Assembly (NCBI GenBank): GCA_019261985.1
Contig: JAFAQY010000100.1
Coordinates: 1 to 64,000, forward strand
Source of the DNA: Bryobacterales bacterium
GTDB lineage: Bacteria > Acidobacteriota > Terriglobia > Bryobacterales > Bryobacteraceae
Reading direction: 5' to 3'
DNA: 64,000 bases
The stretch's first letter is position 1; each line of letters starts with the position of its first letter. The translations under genes and the position numbers were made by a program. The notes beneath the pieces are model-generated. The model made no database searches and was not told the origin of the DNA. It saw only the letters and a list, made by a program, of their open reading frames with translations. This document shows positions 34,344 through 43,233 of the stretch, in pieces.

Positions 34344-37300
34344 ATGGGCATATCACAGACGCGAGCTGTCTCTACTCGCTGCGCGTATTGCCTGTGCCTG
34401 CTAGTGGCTGGTATCGGGCACGCTCAATCTACTTTCGGCGACATTCGCGGCACCGCACGCGATCCCCAGGGCTTGGCGCTGCCTGCCGCGATGGTGACGC
34501 TTCACAGCTTGGACGAAAACACTACCCGAACCGCGCTTACCGATGCCGGCGGCGGCTTCTTTTTTGAGAACCTCAAACCCGGGCGCTTCGAAATCTTAGC
34601 GGAGAAGGAAGGATTCGCGAAATCTCCGGCCATTACGGTGGAGCTTGAAGCCCGGCAGAACGCGCGCGTAGATCTCGCGCTCTCGCTTGCGCAAGTCCAG
34701 CAAACCATAAATGTGGAATCGGCCGCCGAGCAGATCAACACCGAAAACAGCGTGATCGGCGATACGCGGGGAACAGACCAACTGGTGCAGATGCCGCTCA
34801 ATTTTCGGGCTCAGACCACCAGCCCTCTCGCCGCGTTGGCTCTTTCCCCAAATGTCGTGACGGACCCGCTGGGTAATATCGCCGTCGCGGGCGCAACGTT
34901 CGCGATGACCGGGTTTTCCGTTGACGGCATCTCCACGGCGGACATCACAAACAACGGCTCCCTTAAGAACGCATACCCGTCCTCGGAATCCTTGGCTGAA
35001 ATGCGAGTGACTGCGTTTAACAATAGCGCCGAGTTCGCCCAAGTGGCGGATGTCACGTTTATCTCCAAAAGCGGAACCAATCAGCTTCATGGAAGCCTGT
35101 TCGAATATTTCCAGAACGATGCCCTGGACGCCACAATCTTCAATTTCAGTAACAAGGCTCCAAAACGCTTCAATACTTTCGGAGGCAGCCTAGGCGGGCC
35201 AGTAACCATTCCCCATCTTTACAATGGCCGCGACAAGACGTTCTTTTTTGTGGATTACGAAGGCAATCGCCGTAGAACGGCGGTGCCCGAGCAGTATTTG
35301 GTGCCGACGCAGGCCCAGAGGAATGGCGATATAAGCGCCCTTCCAATCATCGACCCGGTCAGCGGGAACCCGACGAGTGTCTTGACCGATCCGTTGAGCG
35401 GGCAGCCGTTCCCGAACAATATGATTCCGTTTACCAGATTGAATCCGGTTTCGCTAAGTTTGCTGAACCGCTACTATCCGCTCCCCAATACGAATGCAGG
35501 CGGAAGCGGCTTCAATTACGAGCTGCTGCAATCCACGCCTTCGAACACAAACGGTTGGGACGCCAGGTTGGACCAAAACGTCACCTCCAAACAACAAATC
35601 TATGCTCGCTTCAGTTGGAAGAACTTGCTGACCGAAACGGCCAATCCTCTCCTGCCGAACGATCTAAATATCGAGCATGATCGCAGTTTGATCGTTTCCT
35701 ACAATTACGCCATTACTCCCCGAATGGTGAATGAATTCCGCTTTGGATTTACACGCAGCCTGATCGACACCACTTTTCCAATACAAGGTGCTGTGGCGGC
35801 CAACTCGCTCGGGCTAACCGGCATGAGCTTTGCGAATCACCCCGCCACCGGAGCTTTTCCGACGTTCAATTTCTCGGACGGCAGCGGCTTCACGCCGATC
35901 GGCCGCGACAAGGACGGACCGGGCCAATCCCGAACGGTGCAGTTTACCGACAACCTCAGCCGCACAGTTGGGAATCACACTTTCCGTTTTGGGATCGACG
36001 CGCGCAGGGTATTTTACGAGACAGTGGTCCGTTGGGGTCAATCGGACGATTTCGGCGCGTTTACATTCAACCAAGGCGTATTTACGGGCAGCGCATATGC
36101 CGATTTTCTGCTGGGCGCCCCCAACACATCCTTCATCGTCGAGAGCAGTCCTAACACGAATGAGCGGGCCGTACATTGGGGATTTTATGGCGAGGATACG
36201 TGGCAGGTGAACTCCCGCCTGACCGTTAATTTCGGCATGCGTTACGAGATCAACCCGAAGTTTACGGAAGACACTGGTGACATCGCCAACTTCGATCCGC
36301 GCAATGGCGGCGTGGTGGTGCCCGACGTTCTTCTGAACAGCACAATACGTTCCAGCCCGCTTCTGCAGTCGAATTACAACGCGTTTCTCGTATCTTTCAA
36401 CGCCTGCCAGTTGCCAACGCGCGATATGACGTTGCCGTGCTCGAATGTCGTGACGGCGAGCCAGGATCACCTGCCCCAGAGTCTGGCGTACACGTATCGG
36501 CACGATTTCGATCCGCGCCTTAGCGTGGCGTTCCGCCCATTTCGCGATAACAAAACTGTGTTTCGGGCGGGCGTAGGCATCTTTACGCAAACCATGCTGG
36601 GGCCGTTCGCGTACAATTCGATCGGCATCCCGCTTGGAGCTCCGTACACCTATGTCAACAACAACGGCGGCGCGCCGCTATTTCAATTTCCTCAAACCTC
36701 GCCGCCCAGCCCAACGGCGCAGTACGGGGGCACCGGCTTTTACGACGCAATGGATCCATATTTTAAAGATCCTCAAACGGCGCAGTGGAACGTAACGGTG
36801 GAGCGCCAGTTAACGAACTATACCGCCGTACGCGTCAGTTATGCGGGCATGAACTCATATCGCATGGGGATCACTGAGGACTACAATGCGATTCCACCCG
36901 GCGCCCAGCCGTATGTCGCAAGCCCGTATGTCGATCCGCGCGCTCCTTATCAGAACTGGGTTCAGATCTACTACAGCAAGAACGCAGGCTTCGCAAATTA
37001 TCAGGGACTCACGCTCGAAGCCACACACCGCCTTTCTCACGGATTTTCCTTCCAGGCAAATTACACTTGGGCACATAACATCAGCAACGCTCAAGGCGAT
37101 GCTCCCAGCGGCTTCGTTCCGGAGACGCTTTTGTTCACGCCTATTGCCGATCAATTCAATACGCGGGAAGCTAGGGGCAACGTGGCCGGCACTCCGAGGC
37201 AGCGATTTTTGTTGACCGGTACTTTCCAATTGCCATTTGGCCCGGGGCGGAACTGGCACACCAATTCGAAATTCGCCGACGCCGTACTGGGCGGCTGGAA

Positions 37301-37763
37301 TGTGAACACCGTAACGCTGCTGCAGACCGGGCCTTGGCTCACGCCCACGATCAGCCCGACCGCGGATCAATCGAACACCAACATCGTTGGCCGGGGCGGC
37401 ATAACCCTTCGGCCGGACGCGGTGGGAAATCCCGCATCTCCCGGCCCGGGATTGCAGTGGAATATCGATGCGTTCGCGCCCACTCCCGCGAACGCTGGCA
37501 GGATCGGGAACGCGGGTGTCGGCGTCCTCGAAGGTCCTGGAACGATCTCGGTCTCGGCAGGCTTGGCGAAGACCTTTCAAATTAAGGAACGTTTGCGCTT
37601 CCGCTTCGAATCGACGTTCACGAACGTGTTGAATCACACCAATTTCGCGCCGCCGGCGAGCAATATCAGCAACCCGTCCACGTTCGGAGCGTTGCAATCG
37701 ACACAAGCCGCCGGGCAGGGCGGTAACCGGGTTGGGCAGCTTGCGCTCCGGATGGATTTTTAA
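34344..37763 (+). CDS. Oar-like TonB-dependent receptor with carboxypeptidase-regulatory N-domain
   Basis: About 1139 residues. Signal segment ending ...AGIGHAQS, a carboxypeptidase-regulatory domain (TFGDIRGTARDPQGLALPAAMVTLHS...), a plug-like part (GFSVDGISTADITNNG, MRVTAFNNSAEFAQVADVTFISKSGTNQLHGSLFEY) and a very large barrel ending RVGQLALRMDF, with the terminal phenylalanine of outer-membrane barrels. This is the huge OmpA/Oar-related receptor class expanded in Acidobacteriota and thought to import oligosaccharides or other large ligands. GAGGAG 7 bases upstream sets the ATG at 34344. Confidence 0.9.
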   Translation: MGISQTRAVSTRCAYCLCLLVAGIGHAQSTFGDIRGTARDPQGLALPAAMVTLHSLDENTTRTALTDAGGGFFFENLKPGRFEILAEKEGFAKSPAITVELEARQNARVDLALSLAQVQQTINVESAAEQINTENSVIGDTRGTDQLVQMPLNFRAQTTSPLAALALSPNVVTDPLGNIAVAGATFAMTGFSVDGISTADITNNGSLKNAYPSSESLAEMRVTAFNNSAEFAQVADVTFISKSGTNQLHGSLFEYFQNDALDATIFNFSNKAPKRFNTFGGSLGGPVTIPHLYNGRDKTFFFVDYEGNRRRTAVPEQYLVPTQAQRNGDISALPIIDPVSGNPTSVLTDPLSGQPFPNNMIPFTRLNPVSLSLLNRYYPLPNTNAGGSGFNYELLQSTPSNTNGWDARLDQNVTSKQQIYARFSWKNLLTETANPLLPNDLNIEHDRSLIVSYNYAITPRMVNEFRFGFTRSLIDTTFPIQGAVAANSLGLTGMSFANHPATGAFPTFNFSDGSGFTPIGRDKDGPGQSRTVQFTDNLSRTVGNHTFRFGIDARRVFYETVVRWGQSDDFGAFTFNQGVFTGSAYADFLLGAPNTSFIVESSPNTNERAVHWGFYGEDTWQVNSRLTVNFGMRYEINPKFTEDTGDIANFDPRNGGVVVPDVLLNSTIRSSPLLQSNYNAFLVSFNACQLPTRDMTLPCSNVVTASQDHLPQSLAYTYRHDFDPRLSVAFRPFRDNKTVFRAGVGIFTQTMLGPFAYNSIGIPLGAPYTYVNNNGGAPLFQFPQTSPPSPTAQYGGTGFYDAMDPYFKDPQTAQWNVTVERQLTNYTAVRVSYAGMNSYRMGITEDYNAIPPGAQPYVASPYVDPRAPYQNWVQIYYSKNAGFANYQGLTLEATHRLSHGFSFQANYTWAHNISNAQGDAPSGFVPETLLFTPIADQFNTREARGNVAGTPRQRFLLTGTFQLPFGPGRNWHTNSKFADAVLGGWNVNTVTLLQTGPWLTPTISPTADQSNTNIVGRGGITLRPDAVGNPASPGPGLQWNIDAFAPTPANAGRIGNAGVGVLEGPGTISVSAGLAKTFQIKERLRFRFESTFTNVLNHTNFAPPASNISNPSTFGALQSTQAAGQGGNRVGQLALRMDF

Positions 37764-37783
37764 GCGCGTAAAAGGAGGCCGAA

Positions 37784-38269
37784 ATGGCTATTTATCAGAG
37801 CATGCAAAGAGTGCGGTTTTCCAGCATGGATGGATATGAGAAATTCAAACTCCTGTTTGGCGAAGTTCGCAATCAATTGAAGACGCTTCCAGGATTTTTG
37901 CACCTGACGTGGTGGGTGCATCCGCGAGACCCATCCTGGTACAACGAGATCAGCATTTGGACCAGCCTGGAAGCGCTCCGCGATTGGCATATGAATGCCT
38001 ATCACAAGCAGGCCAAAGCGTGGGCGGTACGCAGCGGCGCGATCATGGAAGATATCATCACCAATTTCGAGCTGAAAAATACACGGCTGATTCGGGTGTG
38101 CCCGTGCTGCGCCAATGCGACCGATAAGCCCTACGACCTTCACCGCGAACAGGAGGTGCTCGCGGAACCATGTCCGAAATGCGGCTTCCAATTCCCGGTG
38201 ATGCCGGAGACGCCGGACAGCACGGCGGTTTTCAAGGATGTTCTGATGAGCGCGGCGCCCGGGGACTGA
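37784..38269 (+). CDS. ABM-like monooxygenase domain fused to a CxCC/CxxC zinc ribbon
   Basis: 161 residues. Residues 1-95 resemble an antibiotic-biosynthesis-monooxygenase (dimeric alpha/beta barrel) domain: KLLFGEVRNQLKTLPGFLHLTWWVHPRDPSWYNEISIWTSLEALRDWHMNAYHKQA. Residues 105-145 form a probable zinc ribbon, RVCPCCANATDKPYDL ... EPCPKCGFQFPV. I do not know this fusion as a named family. A strong AAAGGAGG precedes the ATG, and it follows the receptor gene by 20 bases, so the two are probably one operon. It meets the convergent NHL gene end to end. Confidence 0.75.
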   Translation: MAIYQSMQRVRFSSMDGYEKFKLLFGEVRNQLKTLPGFLHLTWWVHPRDPSWYNEISIWTSLEALRDWHMNAYHKQAKAWAVRSGAIMEDIITNFELKNTRLIRVCPCCANATDKPYDLHREQEVLAEPCPKCGFQFPVMPETPDSTAVFKDVLMSAAPGD

Positions 38270-41200
38270 TTATTTCACTGCTATCGTCGGAACCAACTTA
38301 TTACCGACCGTCAACTGTTGATCGGCTCCCGGGCCGCCGGTTGCGGAAGTACCGCCATAATTGCTCGGGTAATCGTACATTGTTACCAGTACGGAAACGT
38401 TCGGGCCGGGCGCCGTGTTGTTCGGGACCTGCACGTTGATCTGCCACAATCCAGGAAATTGCGGCGATACGCCGGAATATTCGATATTCGTGGCCGGCAG
38501 CCCGTTCATGAACACCTTCGGCTGCACCGGTGTTGAGATCGCCGCTCCAGGAGCGACGCCGTCGGGCGGAAGATTGGGAATGAAACCAGCGCCAGTAAGC
38601 CAGAGCGTGATAATGCCGCCGCGCGTCACTGCGTTCGTAGAGCTGTTCGCGCTTCCGTCCGCATTTGTCGCCGCAGCTTGGCCGGTTCCGGCTTGATTCG
38701 CAGTGAAGATCCCCGGAGCAGCCGCCTGCATTGTGAAGGTCGCCGCTGCCAGGATTTGCCCGGTCGAGGGCTTCAGTACCAGGACATCCGCCGTACCAGA
38801 GATTGGCGCGGCATTTGGCACTTGGAAATAAACGACCGCAGGGTCCAGCCGGAAAATCGGCGCGGAAATGCCGTTAACCATCACCTGGATATCGTTAAGG
38901 CCGCTTGTGGGCCAGGGCACAGCCTGGTTTCCGGCAGGCGTCAAACTGAAATCGCTGCCGTAGCGCGCAAGCAACGCCAGCATTCCGGGAGTCAAATTCA
39001 CGGGTGAATTAGTCCCCGCCGCATACGTCGCCGCATGGCGGTAGTACATTTTCGGGAAATAGAATGAGATCCGGTTCGCTCCCTCTCCGACAATCAAATT
39101 GTCAAATGGATCCAAGGCGACCGAAAGCGGCTCGGGTGAATTCAAACCCGCCGTCGGCTGAGGATTTAATTGCAGAGATGTAAATTCGGGGAATCGCAGC
39201 AGCTGATTCCCGCCCGTGTTCGTCACCCAGCTTTCACCCGTGATCGTACTCACCGCAACCCCCTCCGGCTGTCCGATACCGGGAAGCACCAGCGCGGCGC
39301 TCGCTCCATTGGACGACCTCGACGCGTTCGTAAATACGAGCATGCGGTTATTATTCGTGTCACACACGTACAACCGGTCGGAAGTATCGGTCGCGAGATG
39401 ACGGGGACCGCTCAGATTCGCGAGGCTCGATCCGGCGTTGATGGAATTAAAACCCGTCTGGCCGACTACAATCGCGGCCGGCTGCCCGGACGTAAAATCG
39501 CCGCCGGCGGGTTTTTGAAAAATCAGAATGCGATTGTGGATTGCATCCGACACGGCAAGGCTGCCATCATTGAACTGCGCGATGCCGTAAGGCGTGTTCA
39601 TCGTCGCGGCGCTGGGGTCTTGGACCGTGCTGGTGAAACTGCTCTGCCCGAGCACAAGAGTGGCGCGCGGCAACCCGGGCAATTGCGAGAAAGGCGCGGG
39701 GAAACGGAGCACGCGTCCATTGCCCGAGTCGGCGACGAACAGATTGCCGTTTGCATCCACTGCCAACCCGACGGGTGCGATCAAGCCTGTGCTGTTCGGC
39801 GTCAGGGCATCCGAGGGCTGCACGTTTGAAGGCGAATAGTTCGGCAAGGAATGAAGCAGATCGGGCTGGCCGATTACTAAGTCCGCTTTTTGGGTTAGGA
39901 GTGTGCGGGAATCGGTGCCGACGTTCCGCGCGTCGAGAAACCCGAGCACGCGGTTATTGCCCGTATCCGCGATATAAAGGTGCGGCGGATTGGAGGTTTT
40001 GTCTACTACAATTCCGCCCTGGTTCATAAAGGAAACTTCGCGGCCCTCGATCAGGTTTGGGCTGTTGTATGGAAAATCGATTTGACCCAGTACGCGGGCT
40101 GCGGCATTGTATTGACCGGCTTGCTGCGGAAAAACTAAAATCCGGTTGTTCCCCGTATCGACGATCCATATTTCGCCGGCCGCCGTGTTGTAAGCGCCCG
40201 CGACCGGCGACGATAGGCTCGTCGCGTCGGGCTGCAAAAGACCGCGGTTGACCTTGCCGCTGAGGAGATCGGGCTGCCCGGTGACCGCAACCGAAGCGGG
40301 AGATGGCGAGCTTACAGTTTCCGGGCTCCAGTTGCCATACACGTCATATCGGACCACACGGTGCACCGCCGTGTCGCAAACGAAAAGATTCGCGCCGGAA
40401 GTAAATACGCCTTGCGGCGATCCCGCCAAGGTACCGTTTGGATTAATTACGCCGAGACTGTAATTCGTCGGATAACGAGGAGCGGTTTGACCCTGCGCGG
40501 GCGTAGGTTGTATGCCGAGCACGCGATCCGCGCTTTGTCCAGTGGTCGCCGGGGCTTGATACACAAGCACACGCCCGAAGCCATCTGCAACATACAATCG
40601 GGCCGCCGAATCGAATGCCAGCCCGGACGGCTGCACCACAGCCGATTTGTTGATCTGAACATTATTTGGCGGCTGGGGACCTTGGGACGATGTGAAATCC
40701 AACTGGCCCAGAACCAAATCCGCAGTGGGCTCGGTCGTATTCGGCGCCAAATTCGCCGCGGGAAACCGGAGGATACGGTTGTTTCCCGGATCGGCGATCC
40801 ACAAACTTCCTTGCGCATCCAGGGTCAGTGCAGCGCGATAAATCGTGGTCCCATATGCAAGGTATAAGCTCCTGTTGCTGGGTTTGGGGTTCCCCTCGTT
40901 CGGCTGCGCATTGCCGCTTCCGTTGACGCTCTTTTGTCCAATCGCCAGATCGACGGGGAGCAATCCGCCCGTCTGGCTCAGCGGAGTGGGATAACGCAGT
41001 ACCCGATTATTCCCTGCATCGATCACATATAGATTCCCACTGCTATCGACAGCGACGCCAACGGGGGCAAATAATCCACTGCTTAGTGTGCTGCCGGCTT
41101 GCGATGGCCCTTGCGGAAGGGTCGAATAGAAATCGCGCTGGCCGATCACGAGATCGGCCGCGGCTCCGTTGGCAAGGGCAGCGGAATTCTTCCACGCCAA

Positions 41201-41434
41201 CACACGGTTATTCCCTGTATCCGCCACATAGACCGCGGGCGGCGTAACGCTGTAATCGAACGCGATTGCGGAAGGCGCATTGAACTCCCGCCCTTCCACA
41301 AGGTTCGGGGCGGCGGACAGCACCGGGATACTCAACACGGGCTGTCCGAATTCCCGCGACGGATTATCGTTAATGGTCACCTGCGCGAGCAGGGGCGCAG
41401 CCGTCGCTAGGACGAGCCTGATCGTCTGTTTCAT
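38270..41434 (-). CDS. Large exported NHL-repeat protein with TIGR03437-type C-terminus
   Basis: 1054 residues with an N-terminal signal (IRLVLATAAPLLAQ). Most of the protein is a run of NHL/beta-propeller repeats that share the pattern PxGLAVDxxGNLxVADxGNxRVLxxP (for example VYVADTGNNRVLAW, LYVIDAGNNRVLRYP, LFVADSGNGRVLRFP), enough for at least two six-bladed propellers. The last 230 residues are the Solibacter-type domain seen at the end of many exported proteins (VPWPTSGLNDIQVMVNGISAPIF ... YSGVSPQFPGLWQINVQVP). Likely secreted or surface protein with a binding role; ligand unknown. Confidence 0.9.
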   Translation of the reverse strand: MKQTIRLVLATAAPLLAQVTINDNPSREFGQPVLSIPVLSAAPNLVEGREFNAPSAIAFDYSVTPPAVYVADTGNNRVLAWKNSAALANGAAADLVIGQRDFYSTLPQGPSQAGSTLSSGLFAPVGVAVDSSGNLYVIDAGNNRVLRYPTPLSQTGGLLPVDLAIGQKSVNGSGNAQPNEGNPKPSNRSLYLAYGTTIYRAALTLDAQGSLWIADPGNNRILRFPAANLAPNTTEPTADLVLGQLDFTSSQGPQPPNNVQINKSAVVQPSGLAFDSAARLYVADGFGRVLVYQAPATTGQSADRVLGIQPTPAQGQTAPRYPTNYSLGVINPNGTLAGSPQGVFTSGANLFVCDTAVHRVVRYDVYGNWSPETVSSPSPASVAVTGQPDLLSGKVNRGLLQPDATSLSSPVAGAYNTAAGEIWIVDTGNNRILVFPQQAGQYNAAARVLGQIDFPYNSPNLIEGREVSFMNQGGIVVDKTSNPPHLYIADTGNNRVLGFLDARNVGTDSRTLLTQKADLVIGQPDLLHSLPNYSPSNVQPSDALTPNSTGLIAPVGLAVDANGNLFVADSGNGRVLRFPAPFSQLPGLPRATLVLGQSSFTSTVQDPSAATMNTPYGIAQFNDGSLAVSDAIHNRILIFQKPAGGDFTSGQPAAIVVGQTGFNSINAGSSLANLSGPRHLATDTSDRLYVCDTNNNRMLVFTNASRSSNGASAALVLPGIGQPEGVAVSTITGESWVTNTGGNQLLRFPEFTSLQLNPQPTAGLNSPEPLSVALDPFDNLIVGEGANRISFYFPKMYYRHAATYAAGTNSPVNLTPGMLALLARYGSDFSLTPAGNQAVPWPTSGLNDIQVMVNGISAPIFRLDPAVVYFQVPNAAPISGTADVLVLKPSTGQILAAATFTMQAAAPGIFTANQAGTGQAAATNADGSANSSTNAVTRGGIITLWLTGAGFIPNLPPDGVAPGAAISTPVQPKVFMNGLPATNIEYSGVSPQFPGLWQINVQVPNNTAPGPNVSVLVTMYDYPSNYGGTSATGGPGADQQLTVGNKLVPTIAVK

Positions 41435-41623
41435 TCAAAGAATGTCCTTGGGAAAGACGGGGAGCGGGCGCCGCCTCTTCCGTACCATAGCATGTGAGAT
41501 TGGAGCTTCAATAAAAACGTCTGAAACTTAGTGCTGGTTGCCGGTGTTTTTTCGCGTGCAATATTGGTTTGTCAATCGCGCCCGGCCGCGATGCCATCCT
41601 GCATTTGTTCCCGCCAGTTTCCC

Positions 41624-41652
41624 TTGACAGACCTCAACCTTCGCTTTATTAT
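41624..41652 (+). promoter_or_regulatory. Perfect-spacing consensus promoter of a small transcript
   Basis: TTGACA at 41624-41629, 17-base spacer, TATTAT at 41647-41652, followed by GAAAGC. The same -35, spacing and TATTATGAAA occur before the Gld-type ABC operon. Confidence 0.85.
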
Positions 41653-41687
41653 GAAAGCATCACTGAGAAAGGAGGTGGTCCAGTCGA

Positions 41688-41750
41688 ATGTTATCTGGCA
41701 GTAATAGTAGCAACGGGACTCTAACAACGCGTGAGGTGGCCGACTCTTAA
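41688..41750 (+). CDS. Short ORF with an exceptionally long Shine-Dalgarno tract
   Basis: Starts MLSGSNSSNGTLTTREVADS and stops at TAA after 20 codons. AGAAAGGAGGTGGTCCA just upstream can pair with about 17 bases of the 16S rRNA 3' end, with one G-U pair. After the TAA the same frame stays open for 43 codons into the terminator, and the +1 frame stays open for 26 codons (NSTAPTFRFRSVTR...). A leader peptide, a frameshifted protein, or a regulatory RNA are all possible. The promoter 36 bases upstream and a terminator at 41847 make it an independent transcript of about 220 bases. No family recognised. Confidence 0.5.
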   Translation: MLSGSNSSNGTLTTREVADS

Positions 41751-41846
41751 TTCGACCGCTCCTACGTTCAGGTTTCGTTCAGTGACGAGGCCGCTCCTCC
41801 AGTGGACCGGCCCTTCACGCGAAGCTTAGTATTCTGTTCAAAAAGG

Positions 41847-41884
41847 CCCCACGGCCGGGTATTCCCGCCGTGGGGTTTATAATT
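41847..41884 (+). terminator. Rho-independent terminator
   Basis: CCCCACGG-C-CGGG / TATT / CCCG-CCGTGGGG stem-loop followed by TTTATAATT, preceded by a run of A. It ends the small transcript before rpmE. Confidence 0.85.
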
Positions 41885-41892
41885 GTGCGCGG

Positions 41893-42012
41893 TAGGACAA
41901 GCTTCAGCTTGTCCACGTAGGCGACAAGCTTCAGCTTGTCCACCTTGGCGACAAGCTGAAGCTTGTCGTACTTGGTGTGATAACAAGCTAAAGCTTGTCG
42001 TACTTGGTGTGA
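41893..42012. repeat. Cluster of four GACAAGCTT-type hairpins
   Basis: Copies of GACAAGCTTCAGCTTGTC and its variants, the last two within a direct duplication of AAGCTTGTCGTACTTGGTGTGATA. It occupies the space between the terminator and rpmE. Confidence 0.9.
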
Positions 42013-42041
42013 TAAAATGAAGCTTCCAAGGAAGATCCCTC

Positions 42042-42287
42042 ATGAAAGCCGGCATTCACCCCGCCTACGAAGAAGTGAACGTGATTTGCGCCTGCGGGCA
42101 CACTTTCCGCACCCGCTCCGCGCACAAAGGCGATATCCGCGTTGAAATCTGCTCCAATTGCCACCCATTTTTCACCGGACGCCAGAAGCTGGTGGACACG
42201 GAAGGCCGTGTCGACCGGTTCCAGAAGAAGTATCAGCGTGGGAAAGAAGCCGCGGCTGCAAAGAAAAAGCGGCCCGTTGCGGTCTAA
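42042..42287 (+). CDS. rpmE: 50S ribosomal protein L31
   Basis: 81 residues. [26 protein letters not shown] ... [31 protein letters not shown] is the standard L31 sequence. The cysteines CAC and CxxC (CSNC) mark the zinc-binding (C+) form. The C-terminus carries a lysine-rich extension. AAGGAAG precedes the ATG. It is a monocistronic gene preceded by a hairpin cluster. Confidence 0.96.
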   Translation: MKAGIHPAYEEVNVICACGHTFRTRSAHKGDIRVEICSNCHPFFTGRQKLVDTEGRVDRFQKKYQRGKEAAAAKKKRPVAV

Positions 42288-42311
42288 ACCGGTCTATTAC
42301 CCCGCGACGTT

Positions 42312-43223
42312 TTAATTTTCGGTGGGAGTCTTCTCCGCGCGATCTACAACGATAACATCAAGCTTTGCCTTGGTTGACACCAGCTTCAATCCAAGCTGCT
42401 TTTCCAGGGCCGAAGCGAGAGTTGAGCCTGGCGCGCTGGCGCTCGAAATATCGATTGGAGTGGGCGGCGGGTTAGGTCCCGCGAGCCCCGGAGGCGGAGG
42501 CGGCACGCCGGTCAGGTCGGGCGTGTATTCGAGACTGAAATCGTATTTGCCGGTTAACCCGGTCTTATCAATCACGGGATGACGGAGTTGCTGGCCTAAC
42601 CGGAGAGCGATTTCGGACGCGCTCAGCCCCTTGGCGGTCATCCGTCCCTCGGGAGTGCCCGAAGGGCTGAAGAAAATGGTGATGATCGCGCCGGAACCGT
42701 TCATCTCCAGGGCGCCATTCTTGGCGGGTTTGGGCGGCCCAGCCGACGGCGTAAACGGCTCCGCATCCGCGGGCAAGTCGGTTACTTTTAACTTCGGGCC
42801 GCTTTTCGCGATCGTGAGTTCGTCAACAGTAAACGCCTTTGACTCGTGGTGAACTAGAAGGCCGAAGCGTTCTTTGAGCAGGTTCTGCCACATGACATTC
42901 ACCTGCTGCTTCGTTGCGCCTACAGGGACTTTGGCGATGATGTCGTATCTTTCTGGCGAAATCCAGTCCGGCCCGGCGACCTGAAAGGTCTGAACATCGA
43001 AGGCAGTCATCAGGATATTTCGCAGCGCCGCATTCGTCCAAGTGATCTGTTCCGGATCGCGCGTACCGGGCCCTCCGCGAGGAGGACCGAAGAAGACTCG
43101 CCCATTCGGATCGGGCGGGGGCGAGCGCTTTACCGACGCCACTTCGAACGTGGCATTGTCCAGCACCTGCGCCGGCGCGAGCGCGCTGAAAATGAGGCCA
43201 ACCGTCAGAATAAGCGGCCGCAT
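42312..43223 (-). CDS. TIGR03435-type exported protein of acidobacteria
   Basis: 303 residues. Signal peptide (ILTVGLIFSALAPAQ), then FEVASVKRSPPPDP, ALRNILMTAFDVQTFQVAGPDWI, YDIIAKVP, LLKERFGLLVHHESKAFTVDELTIAKSGPKLK, and the C-terminal LASALEKQLGLKLVSTKAKLDVIVVDRAEKTPTEN. This is the standard pattern of the family expanded in Solibacter. A proline-rich loop lies near residue 240. Function unknown. It lies 10 bases beyond the aldolase-like gene and probably forms an operon with it in that order reversed. Confidence 0.9.
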   Translation of the reverse strand: MRPLILTVGLIFSALAPAQVLDNATFEVASVKRSPPPDPNGRVFFGPPRGGPGTRDPEQITWTNAALRNILMTAFDVQTFQVAGPDWISPERYDIIAKVPVGATKQQVNVMWQNLLKERFGLLVHHESKAFTVDELTIAKSGPKLKVTDLPADAEPFTPSAGPPKPAKNGALEMNGSGAIITIFFSPSGTPEGRMTAKGLSASEIALRLGQQLRHPVIDKTGLTGKYDFSLEYTPDLTGVPPPPPGLAGPNPPPTPIDISSASAPGSTLASALEKQLGLKLVSTKAKLDVIVVDRAEKTPTEN

Positions 43224-43233
43224 AATCGGGCCG

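Noticed and set aside
35814-36590. Minus-strand ORF within the Oar-like receptor gene
   Set aside because: The receptor frame is continuous over 3.4 kb with typical motifs; the antisense frame is an artefact.
34344-37763. Possible siderophore or B12 role for the large TonB-dependent receptor
   Set aside because: No riboswitch or iron-regulator site next to it; the Oar-like layout does not indicate a ligand.
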